Source: Argyresthia goedartella
Taxonomy: Eukaryota > Arthropoda > Insecta > Lepidoptera > Argyresthiidae
Direction of reading: 5' to 3'
DNA length: 64,000 nucleotides
Assembly: GCA_949825045.1 (NCBI GenBank)
Contig: OX463807.1
Coordinates: 34,244,749 to 34,308,748, forward strand
The notes beneath the pieces are model-generated. The model saw nothing but the letters and a program-made list of their open reading frames with translations, did no database searches and was not told where the DNA came from. The position numbers were made by a program, and so were the translations under genes. Of this stretch, positions 11,531-21,959 are shown piece by piece; position 1 is the stretch's first letter; the number at the start of each line of letters is the position of its first letter.

Positions 11531-11899
11531 TGTATATTCAATAAAAAAAAAATCTTGAATCTTGATTGCGATCAGGATTGATGCCAGATTTAGTGAATCG
11601 AAATAAAAATGCATTTAAACCTCGCCGTCCAAAATTTAATCATTTTTATTCAAAACACATTCAGGCACTACAGTGACGCAATAATACTCTACTCTACACA
11701 TTTAACCTAATAAAACGCAATTTTTTGGTTTAGTTTTTTTTTTCCTTTTCTTGCTTTCATCATTGTTATTCTCTATGTCAACAGTATATTTATACTAGTC
11801 TCCAAATGAGAATTATACCCAAATTGTGCCATTGTTATTATTAAAGCATTAAATTGGAAGAAACTGCCTCTCAAGACACAGCTTACGCTATTTGAGAGA

Positions 11900-12241
11900 G
11901 GCTTGTGTTTAAACGATTACCAAAAACGCACCTATTTTACTAACAATAAATTCGAAATGACTGCCAGAATGGATAAATGTCCACCAAATTGTGTTTGAAT
12001 AAATGATCACCAAACTTCTTTTTATGTTTTGTGTACTTAAGTTTATGTTTTAAGTATTTTTTGTTGTTCTTACATGTTCAACCTAACACGAAGGATAAAG
12101 GGGGCTTCGCTTCGCTCACCCCCTTTACCCTTCACCAAAGCTACCGCAGTATTTTGCCCTGATATTTTTTGCAACTTTTGGTGTTCATTTATCCATTTTG
12201 GGTAGGAAAAAATTATTTTGGTGATAATTATATTTGTTGCC
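11900..12241 (+). mobile_element. Miniature element family B, complete, 9-bp TSD (TTTGAGAGA)
   Basis: The element runs from GGCTTGTGTTT to ATTTGTTGCC and is flanked on both sides by TTTGAGAGA (11891-11899 and 12242-12250). The ends are imperfect inverted repeats sharing GGC and ACCAAAA. The interior carries the core found in nine places in this window: AAGTTTATGTTTTAAGTATT, CTTACATGTTCAACCTAACA, AAAGGGGG...CCCCCTTT, then GCTACCGCAG. There is no ORF. A 9-bp duplication and GG ends fit Mutator/MULE-like transposition; the superfamily is an inference. Confidence 0.8.
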
Positions 12242-12309
12242 TTTGAGAGACAGGGTATTCCATCCATCCTGTACAATATTTGTTTGCGAATAAAATAAAT
12301 TTTACTTTA

Positions 12310-12460
12310 CAAAATAATAATAATAATGCAGCCCATTAACATCCCCACCGAGGGGCGCGGGCCTTTACCCGGATACGAATAAAAAGCCATATTCCACCAC
12401 GCTGGCTCAGTGCGGGTTGATGGAGGGGTGTCGGGCTGGTGGCCAACCCGACTTTTACAT
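12310..12460. repeat. Interspersed repeat with GGGCCTTTACCCGG segment
   Basis: This stretch resembles 38975-39115 (CACCGAGG, GGCCTTTACCCGGAT, then CACGCTGG-like sequence). It is not coding and not clearly tRNA-derived. It abuts a LINE tail here and interrupts LINE 3' UTR sequence at 38.9 kb, so it behaves as a mobile repeat of unknown class. Confidence 0.4.
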
Positions 12461-12462
12461 GT

Positions 12463-12868
12463 TACACCCTCAACGATCTGTTGGCTGCAGCACCACTGAC
12501 TGATCTGTTTGGTGATGCATGGAGGCATATTGTGCGAGAATGTGGAAGGTTCTGCGAGATGAACGTATGAAAGTATTGTCTGTGGATTATTTTGACATTG
12601 ACATTCTATATATTTTGACATCTCATTTATGAATCCCTACCCTTGACATTATCTGACAATATTGAATGTAATTTAAATTTGCTTTTATTGTGTATATTGT
12701 TGTTTAAATTGTATTGTGCTTTATTTAAAATGGAACTTGATTTGTAATTTATATGTAAATATGCATTACCCCTTTACCTCTATTTGTTTTTTGTACAGCA
12801 CATTGTTCATTTTCCTGTAATGATGTACATCATATCCATGTAATAAATAAATAATAAATTAAATAAAT
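12463..12868 (+). pseudogene. LINE ORF2 last ~35 codons plus 3' UTR
   Basis: The reading frame 12463-12570 encodes YTLNDLLAAAPLTDLFGDAW followed by RHIVRECGRFCEMNV and a stop. It matches the end of the longer fragment at 58831-59148 (QLAAEPWNDLFRDVWKDVVR). The following 300 bp are AT-rich and end in AATAAATAAATAATAAA at about 12840-12868, a microsatellite tail typical of these LINEs. It is a severely 5'-truncated insert. Confidence 0.6.
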
Positions 12869-13680
12869 ATTATCAAGCTGTCCTAGTAGGGCCTAGGACC
12901 CAGATTTACGACTACTACCACCAAGTAGCGACAGTAGCCGAGACCTGCAGCTTAACGTGTCATCCGAAACACGGAAGCGCCCGAAACAAATGCCACACAG
13001 AAACGGACACCCATCCAGTACCCGTCTCAGTCAGATGTTGCTACCTTCACGATCGTTTCCAATCATAAAACTTTACACACACTGGCTGCTTTACTTTGCA
13101 GCATTATACCTAGTTAGCCCGAAAGTATCAACACTATTTATACCTGCATTCAGCATTAAAATTTAAATTGACAGCTGTCAAGTCACACACCAGGGTCACT
13201 TTTATGTAAATCAATTTCAAGAGAAAATAGTACAGACACCGATAACCGTTTATTACAAAAAAACATACGTCATTCCTCGGCTATTGATAATACATAAAAC
13301 GTAACAGGCTAAATTAAGGAATTTTCCTCTTTTTGTAACGTAAACCTATTGATTAAACTTATCCATCTCGCTGCTCATTATTATCAGATAAATAATTAAC
13401 TAATTTTAATGCCAAAATCTGAAGACCTAACACGTGACTTCGTTCTAGTAATTAATTTTTAAATAGCCCTTTGGTTAGATTGGGCCACATAGATGGAATC
13501 CGAGGTCGCTTTCTATCCATAGACCCTTATGCATATAAAAGCAGATACCTATTTTATTTGTTTAATATATACTCCCGCGTCTTTACTGACACGTCAAGCC
13601 GTCACACTCACGCCCGTCGACGCGACGCGTCAGCTGGGTAATTTACGCGGGAATGTGTTTTTTATTTTGTTTTTTTTTGA
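12869..13680. other. No recognised gene
   Basis: Short open stretches only (for example 12957-13166). I see no domain, inverted repeat or tail that identifies it. Confidence 0.4.
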
Positions 13681-13860
13681 GGGTTCCATACCCGAAGTGC
13701 CAACGGGAACCTATTTCTAGGTCTTCGATGTCAGTCCACCCTTCGGCCGAACGGCCGTCATTGGCCGTGCGTCCGTCCGTCCGTGCGTCTCTGTCTGTTA
13801 ACGCGGGGTATCTCTTGAACTGTAATAGGTAGAGTTGACATTTCTATTGTCGCTTTAAAA
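13681..13860 (+). mobile_element. CCGTCC-rich interspersed repeat (family N), partial
   Basis: It begins GGGTTCCATACCCGAAG and includes CGTCCGTCCGTCCGTGCGTC and a CTCTTGAACTGTAAT segment, the marks of a non-autonomous repeat that is extremely common in Lepidoptera. Other copies or parts lie near 19.9, 30.8, 31.5, 32.0, 34.2, 35.1, 39.7, 44.0 and 45.3 kb. This copy is diverged and lacks the far end. Confidence 0.65.
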
Positions 13861-13910
13861 AAAAACAGACCATATAATGACCATAATTCATCAATAAATT
13901 GACATATTTT

Positions 13911-14218
13911 GGCATTTAAATTTCAAACGTCGACGCCCGCCTGCGTGCCGCCCCTAGTTTGTTTGCGAAGTTGGTACTACCGAACAAGCTAAACAAGTGC
14001 AGAGCAATGATCAATTTCACAATGCCGGTCGAACATACAGTTCCTGAACACATCAAAGAGAGCTTGTGATATGTGTGTAGATAAACTAGTGTATGTAACT
14101 GTACATAATTAGGCATTACAACTGTGATATTATTATGAAACTCGCCTTCGGCGCATTTCATAAACCCACTCTCGAATTTAAATGCCTTCCATTATGTATC
14201 AGTCACATAAACTACTAT
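13911..14218 (+). mobile_element. Miniature element family E, one end lost
   Basis: It matches the right part of 48558-49130: CGACGCCCGCCTG, CCCCTAGTTTGT, GAAGTTGGTACTAC, then CAGTCACATAAACTACTATT at the end. The left terminal repeat is missing. It is non-coding. Confidence 0.65.
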
Positions 14219-14433
14219 TTTGTGGCATTTCCCCGAAACATTATACCTTGACGTAATGATGACTCTACAAACCTATAATATGCGGTCAGCATAGTGTCCT
14301 TATTGACTTGTTCAGACAGCATATATGAAGTATATGAAAATTGGTCTAATTTTTTGCTCTTAGTATTTCATATATTAGTCTCTTCTATTTGTTTACCCTC
14401 ATAAGTAATGTTTAATGTCAGTTGTTTTTTATG

Positions 14434-14640
14434 TCATACCCTAAATTTCATAAAATTTGTTTTGCCAATGTTAATTAAAAGATTATCGTTATTTAGCCAG
14501 TTAATTAAATTTATTAAATAATTATTAATCTCACATTCATCATCAGCGAAATGATGGAATACCATGAGATGATTCACACATTTTGGGATGTCATTAAGGG
14601 ACAGCAATGGGCCCAATACACTTTCTCGTGGTAATCCACA
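14434..14640 (-). pseudogene. Reverse transcriptase palm fragment
   Basis: On the minus strand it reads GLPRESVLGPLLSLNDIPKC, then HHFADDECEINNYL, LINWLNNDNLLINIGKTNFM. This covers RT motifs from the GVPQGSxLGP box (Q and G altered) to the catalytic FADD box and the start of the thumb. About six residues normally present between LLF and NDI are gone. The piece is too short for a clade; it resembles the RT relic at 15-18 kb on the same strand and may be another part of it. Confidence 0.65.
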
Positions 14641-14796
14641 TTTTTAGCGTCAGATGAATATGTCAAGAACATTTTTTATTTAGTGCAGATGTATGTAATT
14701 TGCGTCAATAGGGTATTTAACAAGGTATTCCCATAAATCTACAAACGTTTTTCAAGCTGAAACTATTTCAACAAACAAGTTTGACAATATTAGAAT

Positions 14797-15061
14797 GGCT
14801 AGTATTTAATCGCACATCAAAAATACTGATTTGCACAGCAAAAAATGATCAACAAAAACACTTTTTATATTTTAAATATTTTATGTGTACTTAAGTTTAT
14901 GATTTAAGTATTTTTTCTGTTCTTACATGGTCAACCTAACGCGAAGGAATTAGGGGGATTCACATCGCTCACCCCCTTTACCCTTCAATTAATACCTAAC
15001 TACCGCAGCATTTTGCCCTGATATTTACTGTGCAAATCAGTATGTGCAGTTTAATAATTCC
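14797..15061 (+). mobile_element. Miniature element family A
   Basis: The left end GGCTAGTATTTAATCGCACA and the right end share inverted repeats around CATCAAAAATACTGATTTGC. The interior holds the A/B core, with a diverged hairpin (AATTAGGGGGATTC... CCCCCTTT). The right terminal repeat has lost part of TATTTTTGAT. The flanking 9-mers do not match exactly, so the duplication has decayed. Confidence 0.7.
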
Positions 15062-15250
15062 TTATCAGAATATTATATTTCCAGCAGTTTTATTTTATAA
15101 ACTCAAATTTGTGTTAAAAAGACAGTATTTGACTTTGACGTCACATGCTAGTATTTCATAACAGTTGCTAAAAAGTATATATTGTCACTAGCAGTCAAAT
15201 ACCGTATTGTGGTGTACATAATCAAAAGCCTTAGTTAGGTCAATAGATAA

Positions 15251-15470
15251 TGTGCCGGTCGACTATGTTAGTCATATTTCCACGTAATGTTAAGATAAGT
15301 TGACGACCGTCACAGATAAGGTATATTTATATTCATCACGTAGTTTTGTAGTAAGTTGTATATAAGCGTATAGTATTTCCTATGATAAATTAGTCTAGTA
15401 TTTGCGCGCATCTCAAGCCTTTTACTTTACTCCCGAAGATGTCGCTCTCCTTATAATTGCCTCTGGCAAA
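15251..15470 (+). repeat. Left LTR (220 bp)
   Basis: It begins TGTGCCGGTC and ends CTCTGGCAAA. The match to 16786-17005 is 214 of 220 bases. TATATAAGCG near 15360 is a possible TATA box, and the GATAAATTAG region near 15383 could serve in polyadenylation. Confidence 0.9.
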
Positions 15471-15471
15471 G

Positions 15472-15483
15472 TGGTGACCCGAC
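15472..15483 (+). other. Primer-binding site candidate
   Basis: TGGTGACCCGAC sits one base after the left LTR, the normal place and form for a tRNA primer-binding site in LTR retrotransposons. Confidence 0.6.
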
Positions 15484-15516
15484 TTCTGAACATCAGCAAC
15501 CTTCGGTAATAGCAGC

Positions 15517-15732
15517 ATGGACCCAGCCGCGAAGAAAACTCCGTGTGCTGCCACCTTAGAAGTGCAAGCAAGAAGCACTTCGTCCAAGATCGCCGAGCCC
15601 CGACTTCGGTTTGCATACCTATTTCAAACCACGCTGCAGAACTCCATAATCAAGACCCCACCCAAACCAAGACGACATCAAGCAAGCCATGACCGGACCA
15701 GATTTGAAAACGGACCAGAAGCCAAAAGATAA
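15517..15732 (+). CDS. Short ORF at the gag position of the LTR element
   Basis: This is the first ATG after the primer-binding site and opens a 71-codon frame rich in Lys, Arg, Pro and Thr (MDPAAKKTPCAATLEVQARS at the start). Its place is that of gag, and it may be a remnant of a gag N-terminus. I see no capsid motif or zinc knuckle. It may be non-coding sequence that is open by chance. Confidence 0.25.
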   Translation: MDPAAKKTPCAATLEVQARSTSSKIAEPRLRFAYLFQTTLQNSIIKTPPKPRRHQASHDRTRFENGPEAKR

Positions 15733-16770
15733 ATAATTTCTACTGAAGATTTCCCGCATCGAATTCAAGATACCGCAAGAACAATGAACCGATAGTCAGC
15801 TGACTGCTGATTTATCAAAATGGAGCTCGCACCAGCAGAAACGAACGCATCGGCAAATTCATTCACAGCAAGCAGCTTTTGAAGTTCAAGACATAGGAAG
15901 CCGTTCCAGCCCCCAGAAGAGTATTGAAACATCATCGATATACCTAATTCAACGAATATTGAAATCATCCAGGAAGAACATCGCACGAAGAATAATGAAA
16001 TCACTGAAGAGAGAGAGAGAGATATATATATATAAATATATATATAAACGATTGCTGTATAAGATGTGCCCTATGTTGCCAAATCCCAAGGTTTTTAGGC
16101 ACACAAATTTCATCAATCGACAACTTAATATTCACTCAAGAGTGAAGAGCACGCACGTACATATGACGTACGAAATCATTGACTGACTACAGCCAAGGTT
16201 ACAGATTTAATGCTGACGCTGATTCATTACAATCATCCTTGTGTAGTTACGGTCGTAATTATAAACAAACAGTGATTACAACTTCAACGACGTGCGATGT
16301 AAATTGACTCATCGATTCCTGAAAAACATGGGCAGCTGCAGCATCAGACGACTTTCCTGCGGATCTTTTCCAGGTTATAGGTTAGGTTAGTTTACTAACC
16401 GCGAAGCCCCATTTTCCTAGTGTTTTTCTGTTTTCCAGTTTTTAGTTTATTTTATGTAGTGTGCGGCCAGATACAAGACTTGCCTGTAGGTAAATATTAA
16501 GTAATTCTTTAAACTTATGTAGAATTCACATAACCGTAGTTCCTTTATTTTTCTAATTCGTGTAAGATTTACCTTAAGATTAAGTTGAAGTATGCACAAT
16601 TAATATCTAATTTATGTTTATTAAAATCCTACTAGTTATTATTGCAGTTGATATAAGTTTGTTATGGTATACACATTTTTAAAGTTATTTCGATTCATTT
16701 GAGGTTATTGTTTGATTCTAACTTAGATTTTTGTTCATTGTTATAAGTACATTCATTTATTTTTTTCCCT

Positions 16771-16780
16771 AAAGGGGGGA
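16771..16780 (+). other. Polypurine tract of the LTR element
   Basis: AAAGGGGGGA lies 5 bp before the right LTR, as expected for the plus-strand primer. Confidence 0.6.
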
Positions 16781-16785
16781 GTACC

Positions 16786-17005
16786 TGTGCCGGTTGACTT
16801 TGTTAGTCATATTTCCACGTAATGTTAAGATAAGTTGACGACCGCCACAGATAAGGTATATTTATATTCATCACGTGGTTTTGTAGTAAGTTGTATATAA
16901 GCGTATAGTATTTCCTATAATAAATTAGTCTAGTATTTGCGCGCATCTCAAGCCTTTTACTTTACTCCCGAAAATGTCGCTCTCCTTATAATTGCCTCTG
17001 GCAAA
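16786..17005 (+). repeat. Right LTR (220 bp)
   Basis: It matches the left LTR except for six substitutions and no indels. GATAA follows immediately at 17006-17010. Confidence 0.9.
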
Positions 17006-18262
17006 GATAATGACGTGACTAGTTAAGACTATCAATATTCGTCATGATCTTACTTAGAAAGTCGTATATTGCCATGTAAATATTTTTACTTTTCCTAAAG
17101 CCCTTTTGTTCCTCTATCAATATTTTCTGTTTTTCAAAGTAAATGTATAGTCTCTCATTAATTTCCTTCTCAATTATTTAGGAGAATATCGGTATTACTG
17201 CTATAGGAATTTTGTAGGTCAAAGTGGTTTTACTGTGGAAGTCTTCAGGCGATCAGGGAAGATTCCGTGTTGTAAGCATAAGTTAGTCAAATGAGAAAGA
17301 ATCTGTGCTATCTTACTACTCACAATTTTGATATTTTTTGTATTAATACCATCATCACCGGTACTGCTGGTATTCTTAAGGGCTTTTATATATTTTGAAA
17401 TGTCAAGAGTAGATGTGGGAGTCATAAAAATAGAATAATTTAGTAATGTCAATGTTAGTTTACTTGTTTTAGTAGTGTTAGTATTAGGTTGGACTTGGCC
17501 AATGAAATGATAATTATTGTGCTATTTGTTAAGGCTCTTTTATCGGTACTCCATTATTTTTTATTATCCCTATGTTGATTTTTGGTTTTTGGCTTTATTA
17601 ATGAAAGTCCATGTTGCTTTACATTTGATACATGATGTTTAGTTAAGGTAATCATTTGGCGACTTTTGTGTAAGGTTGAGAACTCTTTTTAGTCGTTTTG
17701 TGTATTGTTTGAATTTATTTATATTTTCAGTTATAGGGTTAACTTTATCTGTCCATAAAAGTTCACATTTTCTTTTGTAACAACGTTTGATTCCTTTAGT
17801 TATCCACTTAGATTTAACGAATACAGTATTTTTTTATTTTTTAACAGGGAAACAAAGGTCATAAAATAACACAAACATATTGTGAAATAAGTAAAAAGCT
17901 TCATCAGGATCACTACATCCGAATACCTTGAAAACGTGAAAATATTAGTTCACTAACACAGGTTACGAATTTATTTTGGTTTTCGTCACTGTAGTCTCGT
18001 CTTTTGATAAAATAATGTTTTAGGAGACAGCTACTTTTGACTGGGCATATAAGGATCGGTGCGGAGTGGTCTGACTTCACCTACACTTTTTTTGCACATT
18101 GTGGACAAAATTATCCAGACGCTGTCTGGACGAGTTGGTTGATTTGTAATTTTAGATTGTACGCTGATAGGAGTTGCACAAAAGTTTTCGTAGCATTAGA
18201 GTTTATCATCATGCCAATATTAAAGTTCTCTGCTACTATAACTTTCTTATTTCTTTAATATG

Positions 18263-19885
18263 TCTGACTCAGAACTCTGTCTAATATTTCGATGTCTAAC
18301 TAGATTATCCTTTCTTATAATGCCACGTTCTATTATTTCTTTTCCGCAGCATTCAACAATATTAGTAATACTGCATTTCAGAATCTATCTCATTTATTTA
18401 AATTTATTATATTTGCTTTAATAAAACATAACCCACAACTTATATTATTTTTACTGAATTGTGTTGCTAGGATATAGTTTGGTGTCTTTAACTGGGATGA
18501 GTCTGACGACATCATATTATGCTCGGTGAAATATATAACGTGTCTTATTGACACTTTTTAATTCATCTAATTGTACTGTAAGATTATCGGACTTGTTAAT
18601 TAACCCATTTATATTTTTTGAAGAATGTTTATGTTGTTACACATGAAAAAGATTATCGCTTGCATTGCCATTCCTGTTTGTACTAATGTCAATTCTATTA
18701 AAATCATTATTTCTCTTATATACAATATTGTTGGCATTAATATATTTATCATTATTATCGTTGTGCTTAATAACATAATCATCAATATTATTAGTAGTTA
18801 CGATGTCCGTATTTGTGCCAATGTTTATTGTATTCAAATTAGTATCACTCTGAATTGGTTCTGTTTACCTTTATTTATCTTCCATTTGCTTGCCATGTGT
18901 GTTCATGACAACTGAATGTATGAATGTAGCTTTTCGTGAGGCGTAGTCAAGTTGCAGAAGTCTTCTCAGTAGCAGTCTTCTCAAGTATATATGTTTGTAT
19001 GTATGTATGTCTTCGTCTTTCTCCAAAACTTTAGATCCGACTTGGTCTATTTTTTATTGGATTTACGCAAATTTAAAGAAAAGTGCAAGTTTAATTAAGA
19101 TAAGATAAGATAATGGTTTATTTAACGGAAGAATACAGAGTTTCACTTATTAATTAGGTACGTATTTGCTAAGGAATTGCATAGATTACCGGCGGCCCTC
19201 ACACTAGGTTAGACCTGTATCGTTAAAATCGGTTCAGTAGTCTTTAAGATATAAACGTATAAGTGCAGTAGTCTAGCTTATTAATACGATTAATGCAACA
19301 AAGAGATGATAGAAAACTGGGGAATAATGCAAGTTTAAAAATGATGATGATGAATGAGAAAAATGATTAATGATTAAAAATAGGACTGAAAAAGAGTAGT
19401 TGGAAAACTTGATAAATTGGTGGTGCTTAATCCTTCCGAAGTATGAGTATACTAAGAATGAATAAAACCCGGGCGGTTAGTGTTTTCCCGCAGTACTTAC
19501 AAGTCTGACCCGCCCTTGAAAGGCTTATCATAACAAGTATTTCCATAAAACTAAAAATTTCTAAAATAATAATAATAATAATTAAACAAAAGTCGATTTC
19601 AAATTAATTTAAAGTAAGAAATACCATATTTACAAATACACGAAATTAACCACCTAAACCAATTCAAACCTAGGTCCAAAATATATATTTTTTGAGGAGG
19701 ATGATCAACATTACAACTACTTACAGTTTCTCAAGGACTGACACAGAACTCAAAAAAAATATGTTTGTACCTACGTTTGAATGGGTGGGTAATTTCGTGT
19801 ATATGTAAAAAAAAATACTTTTGAGTTAATATTGCTTTATGTATTATTCTTGCTTTGTATACAAATAAAAAAAGTACATACATAC
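18263..19885. other. AT-rich, no recognised gene; a LINE tail trace
   Basis: The first part may be further endonuclease sequence of the minus-strand LINE relic, too decayed to read. A GTAT repeat lies near 18995-19010. GATAAGATAAGATAATGGTT near 19100 looks like a minus-strand LINE 3' tail. (AAT)n occurs near 19567-19581. The open stretch at 18625-18915 is low-complexity Ile/Asn sequence, not a gene. Confidence 0.4.
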
Positions 19886-19931
19886 GGAACCCTTAGTGCG
19901 CGAAGCCGACATGCACTTGACCATTTTTTTA
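19886..19931 (+). mobile_element. Family N terminal fragment
   Basis: CGGAACCCTTAGTGCGCGAA followed by GCACTTGACC and T-rich sequence is the far end of the family N repeat. The rest of the element is not recognisable to the left. Confidence 0.6.
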
Positions 19932-20294
19932 TCCGACACTCGTTGCGGTGACGACCACGTCGCGTGAGCGATAGTGCAATTTAACACGTTTAATTAAAAT
20001 GAGACTTTGATGAGAGTTTTGAGATTATACGCTTGCGTGTACGATACTTCAGGTAGTTAGCTTTACGACAGACAGGATGTGAAGAACAGGTGTGAGTAAA
20101 CATTGAGGCCCGGCAGGTGCAACGCGAGTTAGTGCTAATCTCGGGATAACTTTGAAATTCCACAGAAATCATGTACGAATCGTCAAAGTTGGGACGAGAT
20201 TATTGCTAACTCGGATTTCATCTGTCAGTCCTGAGAGGTATAAACATTTCTCAAAATGATATGGTTAAACGGGTTCATTGTCAAGTATGTATCT

Positions 20295-20405
20295 ATGTCG
20301 GCGGCCGATTGTAGAATTGGGCACATCATAACGTGCCTCGGAATATCATGATATGGCGGCATCATGATCTGCCATGTAATATCCGCCTTATTATTTCAAG
20401 TCCAA
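20295..20405 (+). repeat. Left outer repeat of a 3.1-kb inverted pair (family F)
   Basis: Bases 20295-20329 are the exact reverse complement of 23392-23426 (35 of 35). The repeat includes GGCGGCCGATTGTAGAATTG and continues into CATGATATGGCGGC-type sequence, which also occurs near the right member. Confidence 0.85.
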
Positions 20406-20699
20406 CGTTCGACGATCGGTCAACTAACTCGGTTATCAATTAGTAGGCTGACAATAGATTTGGCTCGGTAGGTTGGGTTAGGTTAGAACGTGTATGTGTA
20501 ACCAGCGGAGCGAGCTTGTGACTGGAAGTATTGAAAAGCCAAATTTGGCTAGAGTAGGTTATTGTAGCTAAATTTCAGTTGTGTTAGGTTAGTTTAGAAC
20601 TTTGAAGATGCAAAACCGGAGAGTAGCGAAGCGGCGCGGAGCGAAGCGTATGCAAATAAAAACAACATTTAATAATAAGGATAATAAAAGTCTCTAAAA

Positions 20700-20905
20700 T
20701 ATCAAACTCGGACAAAGACAAAGACAAAAATCTTTATTTGTTCATCACTGTTTGTAACTAGGTATTATATTAGCCATGGCTCACAGTTAATTCTTAGCAA
20801 GACAACTGTAAGCATAAGGGTTTATTTTTATTCCGTATATGTGGGGACCCGGACATAGCAGGGAGGTCTGACTCCTGGGCATGGGTAATTCCATTTTTTC
20901 CCTTC
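20700..20905 (-). other. LINE 3' UTR and tail, minus strand
   Basis: On the minus strand AATAAAGATTTTTGTC is followed by repeats of TTTGTC, the tail form used by several LINEs here. No coding sequence is attached. Confidence 0.5.
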
Positions 20906-21029
20906 CAACAAAAAAAAAGGTTTTATATTATTTACAGTGTTTCAAATGATGGTACCCAGTAGTACTGGATGAAAAAATATTAACCTTATTATATAACATC
21001 TTAAATCTAAATTTAATCTCAACATATTT

Positions 21030-21790
21030 AGAGTAGTGGACATATTTACGACTTAAATCAGTATCAGTATAAGTATTTTATTATAGTTTTATTTTATGAC
21101 TCTAGTTATACTTATATTGCGATGCTACCGCTTCACAAACTTCACAAACCGTGGGCTAAGACGAGAAAGAAACGGCAAGAAAACTCAATCCAGCCCATTT
21201 ACTTCGACGCGGATTTGTTGAGTATCAGTTCTTTGTTATTAAGGTATTAATTGATATCATAGTACGTTTTAAGATTTAAGTAACAATAAAAAAATATGTA
21301 AATCAAAAGTTTTTATAGCATTTGGTTATAGGTTAAATAATTTTATGGCAACATAGAAAACGCTATTTCTATATAGCACGCATTTAGGAGAAGGAAATAC
21401 TAAGTGGTTATTATTACGTAGATTTATTGTGTGAATTGTGTTTCATTCTATAAAACGTGTATGATAGTTTTTCTTAAGGATTAATATCGATGTCTAATTT
21501 TTTTAGGTAGGTTTTGCAGATTTCCGTCCTTTTTATGCCAGCGATGGCCCTATTTTTTTTTTCTGATGCCTAAATATTTGGTCCCAGTAGGATTTCCGAA
21601 AAAGATGATACCGTAACTAAGGATAGAATGCACAAATCCGAAATATGCAGTAACAGCTGTTGCTGGTCGCAATCTGCGTTAATCTCCTTAGAGGGTAGAC
21701 AAAGTTGTTTATCTTACAGCACAGTTTTTCTATGCTCAGTTTCCATCCGCAGGATACCTTATAGTAGTCCACCGACTCCCATGTCATAGT
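21030..21790 (-). pseudogene. LINE ORF2 C-terminal half and 3' UTR, minus strand
   Basis: Read on the minus strand with several frame changes, this gives KLSIEKLCCKINNFVYPLRR, AYFGFVHSILSYGIIFFGNP, then GTKYLGIRKK, RTEICKTYLKKLDI and VFYVAIKLFN. That is the thumb-to-C-terminus order of CR1/Jockey-type ORF2. Downstream the 3' UTR holds GAGTTTTCTTGCCGTTTCTT (around 21165-21185), like the tail at 11378. The RT palm is absent. It is a 5'-truncated and decayed insert, interrupted by nothing obvious. Confidence 0.65.
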
Positions 21791-21959
21791 CATCCGAGTT
21801 TTCTTGATTTGGTTTATAACCTAAAAAAATATTTATGGATAATAATTTTTAAAAGTTTACAAAAATAGTCATCTACAGTACTATTTTTAATTTGAGGCCA
21901 TAAATGTAAACAAACAACTGTCATTTTCTAGAACAAAACCGTTGACTTTGACATTCATA

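Larger units (their letters stand above)
15251..17005 (+). mobile_element. Non-autonomous LTR retrotransposon, 1755 bp, TSD GATAA
   Basis: Two direct 220-bp LTRs bound it, and GATAA occurs at 15246-15250 and 17006-17010. A primer-binding-like TGGTGACCCGAC follows the left LTR directly (15472-15483), and a purine tract AAAGGGGGGA (16771-16780) precedes the right LTR. The LTRs differ at 6 of 220 positions by my count. The 1.3-kb interior has only a 71-codon ORF near the 5' end and no gag-pol. This is a TRIM/LARD-like element that must have used another element's enzymes. Its primer site resembles Ty3/gypsy (mag-like) elements; that assignment is tentative. Confidence 0.9.
15185..18262 (-). pseudogene. 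LINE ORF2 relic (endonuclease + RT), split by an LTR element
   Basis: On the minus strand, pieces appear in the correct ORF2 order. The endonuclease end is at about 18241-18116 (NFNIGMMINSNATKTFVQLL, where GDFN has become ENFN). The linker is at about 17825-17640 (KWITKGIKRCYKRKCELLW). The RT is at 17452-17015 (NTSSTGDDGINTK, IFPDRLKTSTVKPL, IPIFSKIIEKEI, EQKGFRKSKN). The DLTKAFDYVHHN box is at 15245-15185. The last two are separated by the LTR element 15251-17005. Several stops and frame changes exist apart from that insertion. The catalytic box is not found next to it but may be the fragment at 14434-14640. Confidence 0.75.

Noticed and set aside
13529..13720. 63-codon plus-strand frame
   Set aside because: It runs into family N sequence and has no motif.
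18625..18915. 96-codon frame with membrane-like Ile/Val runs
   Set aside because: Low-complexity ATT/ATA sequence; its complement is equally open. No sign of a real membrane protein.
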